Shown here one piece after another: positions 52,337 to 61,513 of a stretch of DNA of 64,000 nt. Source of the DNA: Corynebacterium aurimucosum ATCC 700975. GTDB taxonomy: Bacteria > Actinomycetota > Actinomycetes > Mycobacteriales > Mycobacteriaceae. The stretch spans positions 744,001-808,000 of the forward strand of contig NC_012590.1 of assembly GCF_000022905.1 (NCBI RefSeq), read 5' to 3'. How positions within the stretch are numbered: position 1 is the first letter of the stretch; the number at the start of each line of letters is the position of its first letter. Below the pieces are notes generated by a model. The model was not told where the DNA came from, ran no database searches, and was given only the letters and a program-made list of their open reading frames with translations. Made by a program: the position numbers and the translations under genes.

Positions 52337-52756
52337 CTACAGGGCGGGGAATACCCTCTCCTTGAGTAACGGGGCGATTTCGACATCCGGAGCGGCGGGA
52401 TCGACCCACGCTAGCTCGGCAATCTCCTTGTCGGGGTGTGCAACAGAGATTTCTTCTTCGTAGACATACACGTGCGCGTGGATAGTCTGTGGGGCGTCGT
52501 TGGCGGCTGGGGAGATATAGGTGGCAAGCCGGCGCAGCTTGGACGTATCGACCACCGCGCGTATGGCTTCGTGGGCAATGAGCTGGGCCGCGCGGGCGGG
52601 ATTGAGGGTGCTGTCAATGGAGCCGAAAGGCAGGACGAATTCTGGGGTGGACGTAGCGCGAATGACAAGAACTCGGCCGTGAGTATCACGCAGTACAATG
52701 GCGACAATTTCCGAAATGTCTGCAGCTGATGATGGCGAGGTGGGGTTCTCAGACAT
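52337..52756 (-). CDS. Nudix-fold protein with degenerate Nudix box
   Basis: A 139-residue protein starting MSENPTSPSS at 52756. The strand order is Nudix-like (EIVAIVLRDTHGRVLVIRA, FVLPFGSI, HAHVYVYEEE, ELAWVDP). The Nudix box Gx5Ex7REUxEExGU is not conserved: the region reads GSIDSTLNPARAAQLIAHEA without the RExxEE glutamates. Hydrolase activity is doubtful. TACAAT just before GGAGGTATG could be the -10. Confidence 0.75.
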   Translation of the reverse strand: MSENPTSPSSAADISEIVAIVLRDTHGRVLVIRATSTPEFVLPFGSIDSTLNPARAAQLIAHEAIRAVVDTSKLRRLATYISPAANDAPQTIHAHVYVYEEEISVAHPDKEIAELAWVDPAAPDVEIAPLLKERVFPAL

Positions 52757-52945
52757 ACCTCCATTGTAGGTCTGGGCGGGGGTAGGGGGACTGTGGTGAA
52801 AGAAAAGAGGGGGCACCCGAAAGCTGTCAGTAATGTAACGGGTTGGACACAGTCCCACGCGGTTGAAACACACGCCACAGTGGGCGTGCCATCATGGGTA
52901 GGTCTTATAGACCAATACGAGAAGAAGTGAAAGAGGAATTGCGTA

Positions 52946-54136
52946 ATGCGAAAAATCCCGCACCTTAAGAAAGTCCTTGTGGGCTCGGCTTTCGCAGGTG
53001 CGTTTTTCCTGGGCAACCCGGCGGCCGGCGCCCAGGAACTTCCCACCATCCCGGAGCTAGATTCGGCGGGCATCGTGGACCAGGTGCGAGCGGATTTGGC
53101 GTCTGTGGGTATTGAGACCAAGCCGGTGGACGCCGAGCTTACCGACGCCATCGATACCGCCGTCAACGGCGCCGCCGCTCAAGCAGCACAAGACGCTTCC
53201 GCCGCAGCGGCGTCCGCACAGAATTTTCCAGTGGCACGCGAGGTCGTAGACCAAGCGCAGTTGCCGGTTTTCCCGGATGCTCCTGCCTACACCGGTGCTG
53301 ACGCCATCACGGGCGACCCGCTGACCAACCCGGAGCCGATTGGGCTGCTGCAGGAGGCTACGCAGCCGGAATTCGTGCCGAAGGGCACGGATCCGAACTA
53401 CGTGTGGAAGAACGACTCGTTCTCCAAACTAGCTGCAGGCAAGCCGCAGGCAGATTACGTGCTGCACCGTGTACCTGGTTCCTTCTACGATGCACCGCAG
53501 ATACCCGAGGAATCCAACACTGCGATGACCGAGGGTAAGTCCCTCTACGGCCCGGGCACCCCGCTGTATATCAGCGAGGACACGATGTGCACGCTGACTG
53601 CAGCAGGTACCGATGCCCAAGGCCGCAAAGTTGGCATCACCGCTGGCCACTGCGGCAACGTGGGTGATCCTGTGTCGTCGGCGGACTCCTGGCAGGTTGG
53701 CCCTACCGGCACCCTGGTGACTAAGAACACCTACCTGGACTACTCGGTTATTGAGTTTGGTTCCAAGGCTGAGGTAACCCGCAGCTACAACGGCGTGACC
53801 GCCTACGGTGTCGGCGGCGCGGCACAGCCGGGTGAGGTTGCCTGCAAGCGTGGCGTCGCCACTGGTACCACCTGCGGTATGACCTTCCAGCACGGCAAGG
53901 AGATCTCCGTGAACCAGGTCTGCGCCATGGTGGGGGATTCCGGTGCACCAGTTTTCCGTGATGGTCGCATCGTCGGTTCCGTCTCCCGTGGACTGTTCCC
54001 GGGACTGCCGTCCTGCCGTACTCCGTGGCAAGGAGCGCTGCACAACCCGACGGTCGTCTCCAACACCGATGCCATTGTTGCGGATCTGAACCGCCGCGGT
54101 GAGGTGGGTTCTGGATTCACGCTTCCGGAGAACTAG
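52946..54136 (+). CDS. Secreted chymotrypsin-like (S1) serine protease
   Basis: A 396-residue exported protease. The signal peptide (KKVLVGSAFAGAFFLG...AGA) is followed by a ~190-residue pro-/N-terminal region with an Ala-rich helix (AAQAAQDASAAAASAQ). The S1 domain has the triad His235 (ITAGHCG), Asp265 (LDYSVIEF) and Ser332 (VGDSGAPVF), with Cys pairs in CTLTAAG/GHC and CKRG/CGMT. No membrane anchor, so it is released. A short CACGCC/GGGCGTG inverted repeat lies ~60 bases upstream. Confidence 0.93.
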   Translation: MRKIPHLKKVLVGSAFAGAFFLGNPAAGAQELPTIPELDSAGIVDQVRADLASVGIETKPVDAELTDAIDTAVNGAAAQAAQDASAAAASAQNFPVAREVVDQAQLPVFPDAPAYTGADAITGDPLTNPEPIGLLQEATQPEFVPKGTDPNYVWKNDSFSKLAAGKPQADYVLHRVPGSFYDAPQIPEESNTAMTEGKSLYGPGTPLYISEDTMCTLTAAGTDAQGRKVGITAGHCGNVGDPVSSADSWQVGPTGTLVTKNTYLDYSVIEFGSKAEVTRSYNGVTAYGVGGAAQPGEVACKRGVATGTTCGMTFQHGKEISVNQVCAMVGDSGAPVFRDGRIVGSVSRGLFPGLPSCRTPWQGALHNPTVVSNTDAIVADLNRRGEVGSGFTLPEN

Positions 54137-54151
54137 AAGTACGTTTCTAAC

Positions 54152-54191
54152 AAATAAGGCCCCAGATCTTTAAAGATCTGGGGCCTTATTT
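54152..54191. terminator. 40-bp perfect palindromic terminator
   Basis: AAATAAGGCCCCAGATCTTT followed immediately by its exact reverse complement; the T-rich arm ends give bidirectional terminator function for the protease gene and the convergent hisN. Confidence 0.9.
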
Positions 54192-54276
54192 GATCGAAGT
54201 GACCATCGAAGTGACCTACGCGGCGCGGCTCGCAGGGGAGCGAAGCCGGCGTGTGGCGTTGGGGCGCCACGCGGCG

Positions 54277-55050
54277 TTAGGACAGGGCAGAGAGGGCAGC
54301 CTTGTGCAGAGTGCCGTTGGTGACCAGTGCCGAGCCGCCGTGGGGACCGTCTTCACCGCGGACGTTGGTGAAGCGGCCGCCGGCCTCGGTGACAAGGAGA
54401 GCCGGAGCTGCTAGATCCCAGAGGGAAACCTCAGGCTCGGCAGCGATGTCGACCGCACCTTCGGCCACGAGGCAGTAGTTCCAGAAGTCACCGTAGCCGC
54501 GCAGGCGCCAGACCTTGTCGGTCAGGGAAATGAAGGTGTCGCGGTGAAGCCCCCACCCGGCCAGGGAGCTCATGGCCAAGGAAGCATCCTCGAGATTGGA
54601 CACTTCGGAGACGCGCAGACGTTTCGGCTCGCCGCCGAAAACGCGGTAGGCGCCGCCGCCCTTGGCGGCGTACCAGCGACGTCGCAAAGCAGGAGCGGAG
54701 ATGACGGAGACGACGGGTTCGCCGTCTTCCAGAAGAGCGATAAGCGTGGCCCAGACAGGGACGCCACGCACGAAGTTCTTGGTTCCGTCGATAGGATCGA
54801 TGACCCACTGGCGGCCCTCATAGCAGGCTTCGCCGCCGAACTCTTCGCCTAAGACTTCATCGCGCGGGCGGGAACGCTTGAGCGCATCACGGATGGCCTT
54901 TTCGCAGGCTAAGTCCGCATCCGAAACCGGAGTCATGTCCGGCTTGTCCTTCACGGATAGGTCGGCAGCCTCAAAGCGGTGCATGGTGACGGCATCCGCA
55001 TGGCCCGCCATTTCCAAGGCTAAGCCGAGGTCTTCTTTGTACTTACCCAC
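54277..55050 (-). CDS. hisN: Histidinol-phosphatase HisN (inositol monophosphatase family)
   Basis: A 257-residue Mg2+-dependent phosphatase: [29 protein letters not shown] (metal-binding Asp residues) and [19 protein letters not shown]. The C. glutamicum gene in the same place is HisN, which removes phosphate from L-histidinol phosphate; the family also includes inositol phosphatases, so the substrate is by synteny. The start is GTG, overlapping the upstream family member by 8 bases. Confidence 0.88.
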   Translation of the reverse strand: MGKYKEDLGLALEMAGHADAVTMHRFEAADLSVKDKPDMTPVSDADLACEKAIRDALKRSRPRDEVLGEEFGGEACYEGRQWVIDPIDGTKNFVRGVPVWATLIALLEDGEPVVSVISAPALRRRWYAAKGGGAYRVFGGEPKRLRVSEVSNLEDASLAMSSLAGWGLHRDTFISLTDKVWRLRGYGDFWNYCLVAEGAVDIAAEPEVSLWDLAAPALLVTEAGGRFTNVRGEDGPHGGSALVTNGTLHKAALSALS

Positions 55051-55870
55051 GGAGCCATTCCTCCATCTGATCGACTACCTGTTTATTACCCGCGATACAC
55101 CATTCCACACCGCCGGCCTCAACCTTGCGCGCCGCGCCGCCCGCGGCCAGCACTAGCGCCTGGCCGGGATACCAATCCCAATCCTTAACTGAGTGCTGCA
55201 TCCAGGCACCCCACGTGCCATCCGCCACGCAGGAGAGATCCACGGAACCCGCCCCCAGCATGCGCACGGTGGCAAAGTGTGGTGCCACCTTCTCCCACGC
55301 GGCGGCGATGTTCGGGTCGGTCATGGACGTAGGGTGCAGGTACGTCGACAAGCACAGTTTGTCGGCGGGGGCATCGCTGAGCTTGGCGACGTCCTTGCCG
55401 TCCAAGCTCGTGGTGTGGTCGCGGCCGCCGAACCAGGTATAACCCATGGCGGGGCGGTGGACGGCGCCGAGGACGACCCCATCAGCGTCGACAAGCGCGA
55501 GCGCAGAGCACCAATAATCGGAGCCCGAGGCGAAGTTGTAGGTGCCGTCGACGGGGTCGATGACCCACGTGCGGCCGGACTTCGACTGGCGGTTCGCGCC
55601 TTCCTCGCCCACGATGCCGTCCTCGCCACGCAGGGCCTCAAGCACACCGGCGACGAAACGCTCGGCGGCGAAGTCGGCGTCGGTGACGACATCGGAGACG
55701 GAGGTCTTTTGCTCGATGTCTACTCCCTGCTCGCGCAGGCGCCAGGCCAGGCGGCCGGCGTTATAGACAAGCGCCTGGGCAAGGTGGGCGTCGGTATCGT
55801 CCGCGTGGGCAACGATGAAGGTCTTGATGATGGCATCGATCATCTCGGTGAGGCTTGGCTGGTCACTCAT
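55043..55870 (-). CDS. Inositol monophosphatase family protein
   Basis: A 275-residue paralogue of the downstream hisN. Motifs: [34 protein letters not shown] and the C-terminal [15 protein letters not shown] (replacing the usual WDxAAG). It is the first gene of the two-gene unit and is divergent from prfB. In C. glutamicum the corresponding gene is annotated as an inositol-phosphatase-type protein. Confidence 0.9.
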   Translation of the reverse strand: MSDQPSLTEMIDAIIKTFIVAHADDTDAHLAQALVYNAGRLAWRLREQGVDIEQKTSVSDVVTDADFAAERFVAGVLEALRGEDGIVGEEGANRQSKSGRTWVIDPVDGTYNFASGSDYWCSALALVDADGVVLGAVHRPAMGYTWFGGRDHTTSLDGKDVAKLSDAPADKLCLSTYLHPTSMTDPNIAAAWEKVAPHFATVRMLGAGSVDLSCVADGTWGAWMQHSVKDWDWYPGQALVLAAGGAARKVEAGGVEWCIAGNKQVVDQMEEWLRG

Positions 55871-55939
55871 GCCGCCTATTGTCGCGCTAAACGCGGCCGA
55901 TGGCTAATCAGGGAGAAAGAATAAGTAAAGTAGGGGTCT

Positions 55940-57046
55940 ATGCGTCCGGAACAAACAGCACGACTTGAGGAACTCAGCGCCACTTTGACCTCTATTGAGA
56001 AGGTGATGGACCCGGAGGCGGTGTCCGAGCGCGTGCGCGAACTCGAGGCCCAGGCGGGAGACCCGTCGCTGTGGGATGACCCCGATCATGCGCAGAAGGT
56101 GACCTCGGAGCTGTCGGCGCAGCAGGCAAAGTTACGCAAGCTGAATTCCCTGCGCGGGCGCATTGAGGATCTGCCCGTGATGTCTGAGCTGGCGGAGGAG
56201 GAGGGCGATGAGGCCTCCCAGGAGCTTGTCGAGACAGAGTTGAAGGAGCTCGGCGCCGCTATCGAATCGCTCGAGGTGACCACGATGCTCTCTGGCGAAT
56301 ATGACGAGCGTGAGGCGGTCATCAACATCCGCTCCGGCGCGGGTGGCGTGGATGCCGCGGACTGGGCGGAGATGCTCATGCGTATGTACACGCGCTGGGC
56401 GGAAAAGAACGGCCACAAGGTGGATGTCTATGACATTTCCTATGCCGAAGAAGCGGGCATTAAGTCTGCCACCTTCGTGGTGCATGGTGAATACATGTAT
56501 GGTCAGCTTTCCGTGGAGCAGGGCGCGCACCGCCTCGTGCGTATTTCACCTTTTGATAACCAGGGCCGCCGTCAGACCTCCTTCGCGGAGGTCGAGGTGC
56601 TGCCGGTGGTGGAGCAGACTGACTCCATCGAGGTTCCGGATTCGGAGGTGCGCGTGGATGTCTACCGCTCCTCGGGGCCGGGCGGGCAGTCCGTAAATAC
56701 GACAGACTCGGCGGTGCGCCTGACACACATCCCGACGGGCATCGTGGTGACCTGCCAGAACGAGAAGTCCCAGATTCAGAACAAGGCCTCCGCGATGCGC
56801 GTGTTGCAGGCGAAGCTGCTGGAGCGCAAGCGCCAGGAGGAGCGCGCGGAGCTTGATGCGCTGGGCGCGGGCGGCAATGCCTCCTGGGGTAATCAGATGC
56901 GTTCTTATGTGCTGCACCCGTACCAGATGGTCAAGGATCTGCGCACGAACTATGAGGTGGGGGATCCCTCCAAGGTCTTGGACGGAGATATCGATGGCTT
57001 CCTAGAATCCGGGATTCGGTGGCGCATGGCGCAGCAGGAGGCCTAG
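55940..57046 (+). CDS. prfB: Peptide chain release factor 2
   Basis: A 368-residue RF2 that ends translation at UGA/UAA. The anticodon-like tripeptide Ser203-Pro204-Phe205 (VRISPFDNQ) and the peptidyl-transferase loop Gly248-Gly249-Gln250 ([20 protein letters not shown]) are in place. The frame is continuous from the ATG, so there is no programmed +1 frameshift of the E. coli kind. Upstream of ftsEX as in other corynebacteria. Confidence 0.97.
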   Translation: MRPEQTARLEELSATLTSIEKVMDPEAVSERVRELEAQAGDPSLWDDPDHAQKVTSELSAQQAKLRKLNSLRGRIEDLPVMSELAEEEGDEASQELVETELKELGAAIESLEVTTMLSGEYDEREAVINIRSGAGGVDAADWAEMLMRMYTRWAEKNGHKVDVYDISYAEEAGIKSATFVVHGEYMYGQLSVEQGAHRLVRISPFDNQGRRQTSFAEVEVLPVVEQTDSIEVPDSEVRVDVYRSSGPGGQSVNTTDSAVRLTHIPTGIVVTCQNEKSQIQNKASAMRVLQAKLLERKRQEERAELDALGAGGNASWGNQMRSYVLHPYQMVKDLRTNYEVGDPSKVLDGDIDGFLESGIRWRMAQQEA

Positions 57047-57079
57047 GCCCGAGTAGCAAATGTTGCTAATGTGGCTTAA

Positions 57080-57769
57080 GTGATCACTTTCGAGAATGTG
57101 TCCAAGGTCTATCCGACCTCCACGAGGCCCGCGCTGGACAACGTGTCCTTTGAGATTGAAGACGGAGAATTCGTCTTTCTCATCGGCCCGTCCGGCTCCG
57201 GCAAGTCGACCTTCCTCCAGCTCATGGTGCGCGAAACCAATGTCAGCTCGGGAGATATCTACTTCGGGGACTTCCACGTCAACGCTTTGAAGGGGCGCGA
57301 GGTCAACAGACTGCGTCAATCCATCGGCTATGTCTTCCAAGACTTCCGGCTTCTGCCCAAGCTCAACGTGTACGACAACGTCGCCTTTGCCCTCGAGGTC
57401 ATCGGCAAACGTAAGGCGCGGATTGCCAAGCAAGTGCCCGAGGTCCTCGACATGGTCGGCCTGGGCGCCAAGCAGCATCGTATGCCGCATGAGCTTTCCG
57501 GCGGTGAGCAGCAGCGCGTGGCGATTGCGAGGGCCTTTGTCAACCGCCCCAAGCTGTTGCTTGCCGACGAACCCACGGGCAACCTCGATCCCTCCACGGC
57601 AGCGGAGATCATGGCCTTGCTCACCAAGATCAATCGCCACGGAACCACCGTGGTGATGTCGACGCACAATGCGCGCGCAGTCAACGAGGCCCGCCAGCGC
57701 GTCATCGAGCTGCACAACGGCACGCTCGTGCGTGACGAGAAGAACGCAATGTACGGAGAGGCGGTCTAG
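57080..57769 (+). CDS. ftsE: Cell division ATP-binding protein FtsE
   Basis: A 229-residue ABC ATPase partnered with FtsX, which couples ATP use to activation of peptidoglycan hydrolases (RipC in mycobacteria). Walker [14 protein letters not shown]-loop [10 protein letters not shown], signature [13 protein letters not shown], Walker [13 protein letters not shown] and H-loop MSTHN. GTG start; the stop abuts the ftsX start. Confidence 0.97.
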   Translation: MITFENVSKVYPTSTRPALDNVSFEIEDGEFVFLIGPSGSGKSTFLQLMVRETNVSSGDIYFGDFHVNALKGREVNRLRQSIGYVFQDFRLLPKLNVYDNVAFALEVIGKRKARIAKQVPEVLDMVGLGAKQHRMPHELSGGEQQRVAIARAFVNRPKLLLADEPTGNLDPSTAAEIMALLTKINRHGTTVVMSTHNARAVNEARQRVIELHNGTLVRDEKNAMYGEAV

Positions 57770-58672
57770 GTGAATCTAGGCTTTGTTTTTAGGGAAGCCT
57801 TTAAGGGGCTCGGGCGAAACATCACCATGACTATCGCCATGGTGATTACCACCGCCATTTCGGTGGCGTTGGTGGTGGCCGGCGTCTTGGTCACCCAGAT
57901 GACCAATGACACCAAGGACATCTACCTCGAGCGTGTCGAGGTCATGGTCCAGCTCAACGAGGATATTTCTGCCAACGATCCGCAGTGCAAGGACGCCGCC
58001 TGCGCAGGGTTGAAGAAGAAACTAGAGGCGGATGAAGACATCGAGTCCGTCAGCTACCGCAACCGCGAGGATTCCTATGAGCGCTTCGTGGAACTGTTCA
58101 AGGAGACCGATCCGGTCATGGTGGAGGAAACCTCCCCGGACGCGCTGCCGGCGGCCTTCCACGTGCGGCTGAAGGATCCGACGGATACCGCGCCTATCGA
58201 CGCCATCGCGTCCGACCCAGCCGTCAGTGACATCATCGACCAGCAGGAAGAGGTGCGCAGCGCCGCCGGCAACCTTGACGCCATCCGGAATGCCACCTTC
58301 GTCTTGGCTGCAGTCATGGCGCTGGCCGCCATCATGCTGATTGCGAACATGGTGCAGATCGCCGCTTACCAGCGCCAGCGAGAGACCGCGATCATGCGCA
58401 TCGTCGGCGCCTCGCGGTGGGTGACTCATGCCCCCTTCATCATGGAGGCGGTCCTCGGTGCCGTCGGTGGTGTCGTTCTCGCCGGGGTGGGCGTCATCGT
58501 GGGAAAGAGCACCGTGATCGATCCCGCGCTGAAGGACCTGTACCACAACCAGCTGCTGGCACCCGTGACGTCTGGGGACGTGTGGACGGCTCTGCCCATC
58601 GTGGGACTCGTGGCAATCCTATGCGCTGCGCTGACCGCGCAGGTGACCATGCGCGCCTACGTGCGGACATAG
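57770..58672 (+). CDS. ftsX: Cell division protein FtsX
   Basis: A 300-residue four-helix permease-like protein. Helix 1 is TMTIAMVITTAISVALVVAG; a ~130-residue extracellular domain (two Cys at QCKDAACAG) follows; helices 2-4 form the C-terminal FtsX domain (NATFVLAAVMALAAIMLIAN; MEAVLGAVGGVVLAGVGVIV; LPIVGLVAILCAALTAQV). GTG start immediately after ftsE. Confidence 0.96.
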   Translation: MNLGFVFREAFKGLGRNITMTIAMVITTAISVALVVAGVLVTQMTNDTKDIYLERVEVMVQLNEDISANDPQCKDAACAGLKKKLEADEDIESVSYRNREDSYERFVELFKETDPVMVEETSPDALPAAFHVRLKDPTDTAPIDAIASDPAVSDIIDQQEEVRSAAGNLDAIRNATFVLAAVMALAAIMLIANMVQIAAYQRQRETAIMRIVGASRWVTHAPFIMEAVLGAVGGVVLAGVGVIVGKSTVIDPALKDLYHNQLLAPVTSGDVWTALPIVGLVAILCAALTAQVTMRAYVRT

Positions 58673-58674
58673 GC

Positions 58675-58716
58675 CAACAGGCCTGTTGTAGGTTATGCCT
58701 GGCAGTAGCGTAATAT
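58675..58716 (+). promoter_or_regulatory. Palindrome and putative smpB promoter
   Basis: CAACAGGCCTGTTG (58675-58688) is a perfect 14-bp palindrome just after ftsX. TAATAT at 58711-58716 is a plausible -10 hexamer, so smpB may have its own start site. No good -35 was seen. Confidence 0.45.
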
Positions 58717-58726
58717 AGTTCAAACT

Positions 58727-59230
58727 ATGGCGAAGAAGGCAAAGAAGAAAAAGGCGGCCGTCGACAATAACTCGACCTTGGCCACCAACCGACGTGCCCG
58801 CCACGACTACACCATCCTCGACACTCTGGAATGCGGCATGGTGCTCGTGGGCACCGAGATTAAGTCGATGCGCGAAGGCAAAATCTCCTTGGCAGATGCC
58901 TTCGCAACCATCGACGACGGCGAGGTTTATATCCGCAACCTTCACATCCCGGAGTATTCCCAGGGCTCGTGGACGAATCACTCGCCCAAGCGCACACGCA
59001 AGCTGCTCTTGCACCGCCGAGAGATTGACAAGCTCATGGGTCAGGTTCGTGATGGTAATAAGACGCTGATCCCGCTCAAGGTGTATCTGAAGGATGGCCG
59101 CGCTAAGTGTGAGCTCGGCCTGGCCAAGGGCAAACAGGACTATGACAAGCGTGAAGCGATTAAGCGCCGTGACCAGGACCGCGACATCACTCGCGAGTTG
59201 GGCCGCCGCGTCAAGGGGATCAACGCCTAA
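58727..59230 (+). CDS. smpB: SsrA-binding protein SmpB
   Basis: A 167-residue tmRNA partner for rescuing stalled ribosomes. Family motifs: NRRARHDYTILDTLECGMVL, GTEIKSMREGKISLADAF, NLHIPEYSQGSW, RTRKLLLHRREIDKL and a basic C-terminal tail (KREAIKRRDQDRDITRELGR). The Lys-rich N-terminus AKKAKKKKAA is normal for actinobacteria. Its RNA partner ssrA is 1.8 kb downstream. Confidence 0.97.
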   Translation: MAKKAKKKKAAVDNNSTLATNRRARHDYTILDTLECGMVLVGTEIKSMREGKISLADAFATIDDGEVYIRNLHIPEYSQGSWTNHSPKRTRKLLLHRREIDKLMGQVRDGNKTLIPLKVYLKDGRAKCELGLAKGKQDYDKREAIKRRDQDRDITRELGRRVKGINA

Positions 59231-59240
59231 CCTGGGAGCC

Positions 59241-59597
59241 ATGATTTACACGGTCAAGGTTCATGACATTATTCGGGGTGACGAGGAACCGCGTGGGGTA
59301 GCGGTGCTCGTCGATAAGCTCTGGCCCCGTGGTGTGGCCAAGGAACGTCTCCATTATGAGCACTGGTTCAAGGATGTCGCGCCCAGTCCAGAGCTGCGTA
59401 AGTGGTGGGGGCACGATGCTGACACCTTTGAGGAATTTGCCCGGCGCTATCGTGCGGAGCTCGACGAGAATGACGGTAAGGAGCTGGAGCAGCTACGCCA
59501 GCTTGCTGTGGCTGGCGACGTCACCCTCCTTTTCGCCGCCAAGGACCGCGAGGTCAACCACGCCACAGTTTTGAAGGCGTGGTTAGAAGAACGCTAG
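59241..59597 (+). CDS. DUF488 family protein
   Basis: A 118-residue protein: VLVDKLWPRGVAKERL, HYEHWFKDVAPSPELRKWWG and VTLLFAAKDREVNHATVLK are the DUF488 signature. ATG 59241 lies 10 bases after the smpB stop, with GGGAG before it. Family function unknown. Ends 4 bases into the convergent transporter gene. Confidence 0.92.
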   Translation: MIYTVKVHDIIRGDEEPRGVAVLVDKLWPRGVAKERLHYEHWFKDVAPSPELRKWWGHDADTFEEFARRYRAELDENDGKELEQLRQLAVAGDVTLLFAAKDREVNHATVLKAWLEER

Positions 59598-60865
59598 GAG
59601 AAAAGGCTCCAGACGGTGGCGCCCACGGCGATGAGACCCGTGATGACAACGAAGACGTTGCTGGGGCGGCCACGGAATTGCTTGAGAGCGTCGATGCGGT
59701 TGATGGCATACATCGGCAGCAGATACAGGATCGAGGCGATGAAGGGGCCACCGATGGCCTCGATGAGGCCTAGGATTGACGGATCGATGATGGCCACGAC
59801 CCACGCGGCCACGAAGATGATGCCGTGCATGATGGAATTGAGTTGCTTCTCCGAGAGCTTCGCGGTGGCGCGTGGCGCGGCGTTGCGCAGCAGGAAGTTG
59901 CCGCCTTCCGTAGCTCCCAGCACGTGCCCGAAGTAGGAGGAGATGATGGCGATCATCGCGATGATCGGGGAGAGGAATGCCAAGACCGGAACACCGGTGA
60001 CGTTGGCCAGGTAGGACAGGACCGGCAGGTTTTGCTCGCGCGCTTCGCTGAGGCCGTCCGCGCCAAGCGTGAGGGTGCAGGACCACACGAAGAACATGGT
60101 GAATACGGTGAGCAGAATGGCGGTCAGTGCCAGAGCGCGCGAGGCGTTTTCGGAGCTCTTCTCGCGGCCGTGCGCGGCGACCATGGCCAAGGAGAACTGG
60201 GAAATGGCGGGGGAGTGGTTAAAGGAGAAAACCAGCACGGGGATGATGAGGGCGACAGCACCGACGACGCGCCAATCATTGTTGCCCACCTCCATGAAAG
60301 AGGCGATATCCCAGCGCGGGATGAGGTAGATGGACAGTGCGCCAAGGCAGAAGATCAGCGGGTAGACCAAGAACTGCGTGACGGCCAGCACCATTCTTTG
60401 GCCAAAGGCGAAGACGATGGTCATGATGCCCACGAGGAGGAAGGACAACAGTGGGCGCGGAACCGAGGGCCCGTGCAGCTGGTTGACGATGAAACTATCA
60501 ACCGTATTGGTGATCGAAACGCCATAAATGAGGACGATGGGGAAGATGGCGCAGAAATAAACCACCGAAATGATAAATCCAGCGCTTTTGCCGAAGTAGT
60601 CCGTGACTACCGCGGTGATGTCCTCGCCCTGGCGCGGTGACGCACAAATCATGCGGGCCAGACCGCGGTGGGAGAAGTATGTCATCGGGCCAATCAGAAT
60701 CGTGGCCACGAGGAGGGGCCAGAAGCCGAAACTGCCTGCGTTGATGGGGAGGAAAAGAATTCCAGCGCCTACGGCGGTGCCGAAGAGCGAGATGGCCCAT
60801 TCGGTGTTGCTTGCTGGGCGTTTAGCGTCTTGCGTGGAGCTGGTGGTTTCGGTATTTGTGCTCAC
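59594..60865 (-). CDS. HAAAP-family amino acid permease (SdaC-like serine/threonine transporter)
   Basis: A 423-residue protein with ~11 helices. The start ISLFGTAVGAGILFLPINAG is the HAAAP/STP opening motif. Further typical parts are FSFNHSPAISQFSLAM and IAMIAIISSYFGHVLGATEG. GTG start. The STP subgroup imports serine or threonine with H+ or Na+; the exact substrate is not decidable here. Confidence 0.88.
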   Translation of the reverse strand: MSTNTETTSSTQDAKRPASNTEWAISLFGTAVGAGILFLPINAGSFGFWPLLVATILIGPMTYFSHRGLARMICASPRQGEDITAVVTDYFGKSAGFIISVVYFCAIFPIVLIYGVSITNTVDSFIVNQLHGPSVPRPLLSFLLVGIMTIVFAFGQRMVLAVTQFLVYPLIFCLGALSIYLIPRWDIASFMEVGNNDWRVVGAVALIIPVLVFSFNHSPAISQFSLAMVAAHGREKSSENASRALALTAILLTVFTMFFVWSCTLTLGADGLSEAREQNLPVLSYLANVTGVPVLAFLSPIIAMIAIISSYFGHVLGATEGGNFLLRNAAPRATAKLSEKQLNSIMHGIIFVAAWVVAIIDPSILGLIEAIGGPFIASILYLLPMYAINRIDALKQFRGRPSNVFVVITGLIAVGATVWSLFS

Positions 60866-61076
60866 TTTGCAGCCTTTAACAAAGTAGGAGGATAGGACTC
60901 ACACACCTTAACAGCGTTTAGGTTGATGTTAATCACAAGGGGGTGCTTATGAAAGCTATGCCTCATGTGGCCTGGGGTGAAGCTTGCGGGAATAGGGGCG
61001 GGTGCAGTAGCGTTTAACGAACCGTAGGGCGCATAAAGATGCGCGCTGCGCAGCTTTCACAGCAATGTGTGATCGA

Positions 61077-61453
61077 GGGGTCGACTTGGTTTCGACTTCG
61101 TACATTGAGCCAGGGGAAGCGTGCCGGTGCAGGCTAGAGACCACCGTTAAGCGTCGTAGCAACCAATAAACGCAGAGAAGAACTCTCAGCGTGACTACGC
61201 CCTCGCTGCCTAATTACAGCGACGCGTGTCTGTCAGCCTAGGTTTGGTTCCTGACCTAGATCCTGGCATCGACTAAGGAACTTGCCTGACCGGTTTGTTG
61301 TTCGGCCGGTTGGGGACTTTGAGAGCAACTGGGCCCATCATCCGGAGCGAGTTTGCCCGAGCCGGAGGGCCGAGTAGAGATCCTGTGCAGACTGCGCACG
61401 GAGAAGCCCTGGCGAGGTGACGAAGGACCCGGGTTCAATTCCCGGCGGCTCCA
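61077..61453 (+). ncRNA. ssrA: Transfer-messenger RNA (tmRNA)
   Basis: The 5' end GGGGTCGACTTGGTTTCGAC and the 3' end GGTTCAATTCCCGGCGGCTC-CA form the tRNA-like acceptor and T arm; CCA is not encoded. The tag reading frame runs from GCA 61172 to TAA 61211 and encodes AEKNSQRDYALAA, ending in the degradation signal ALAA. Pseudoknot-like complementary stretches follow. A terminator lies 10 bases downstream. Confidence 0.97.
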
Positions 61454-61463
61454 CTGAATAGAG

Positions 61464-61499
61464 AAACCCGCTGGTCATAAAGGCCAGCGGGTTTCTTGT
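61464..61499 (+). terminator. Terminator of ssrA
   Basis: AAACCCGCTGG...CCAGCGGGTTT, a perfect 11-bp stem with a 9-base loop, then CTTGTGT. It may serve the convergent flavin oxidoreductase gene as well. Confidence 0.88.
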
Positions 61500-61513
61500 G
61501 TGAAGGGGGCGGA

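Noticed and set aside
55940..56030. Programmed frameshift in prfB
   Set aside because: The frame is continuous from ATG with no early UGA, so no frameshift is required.
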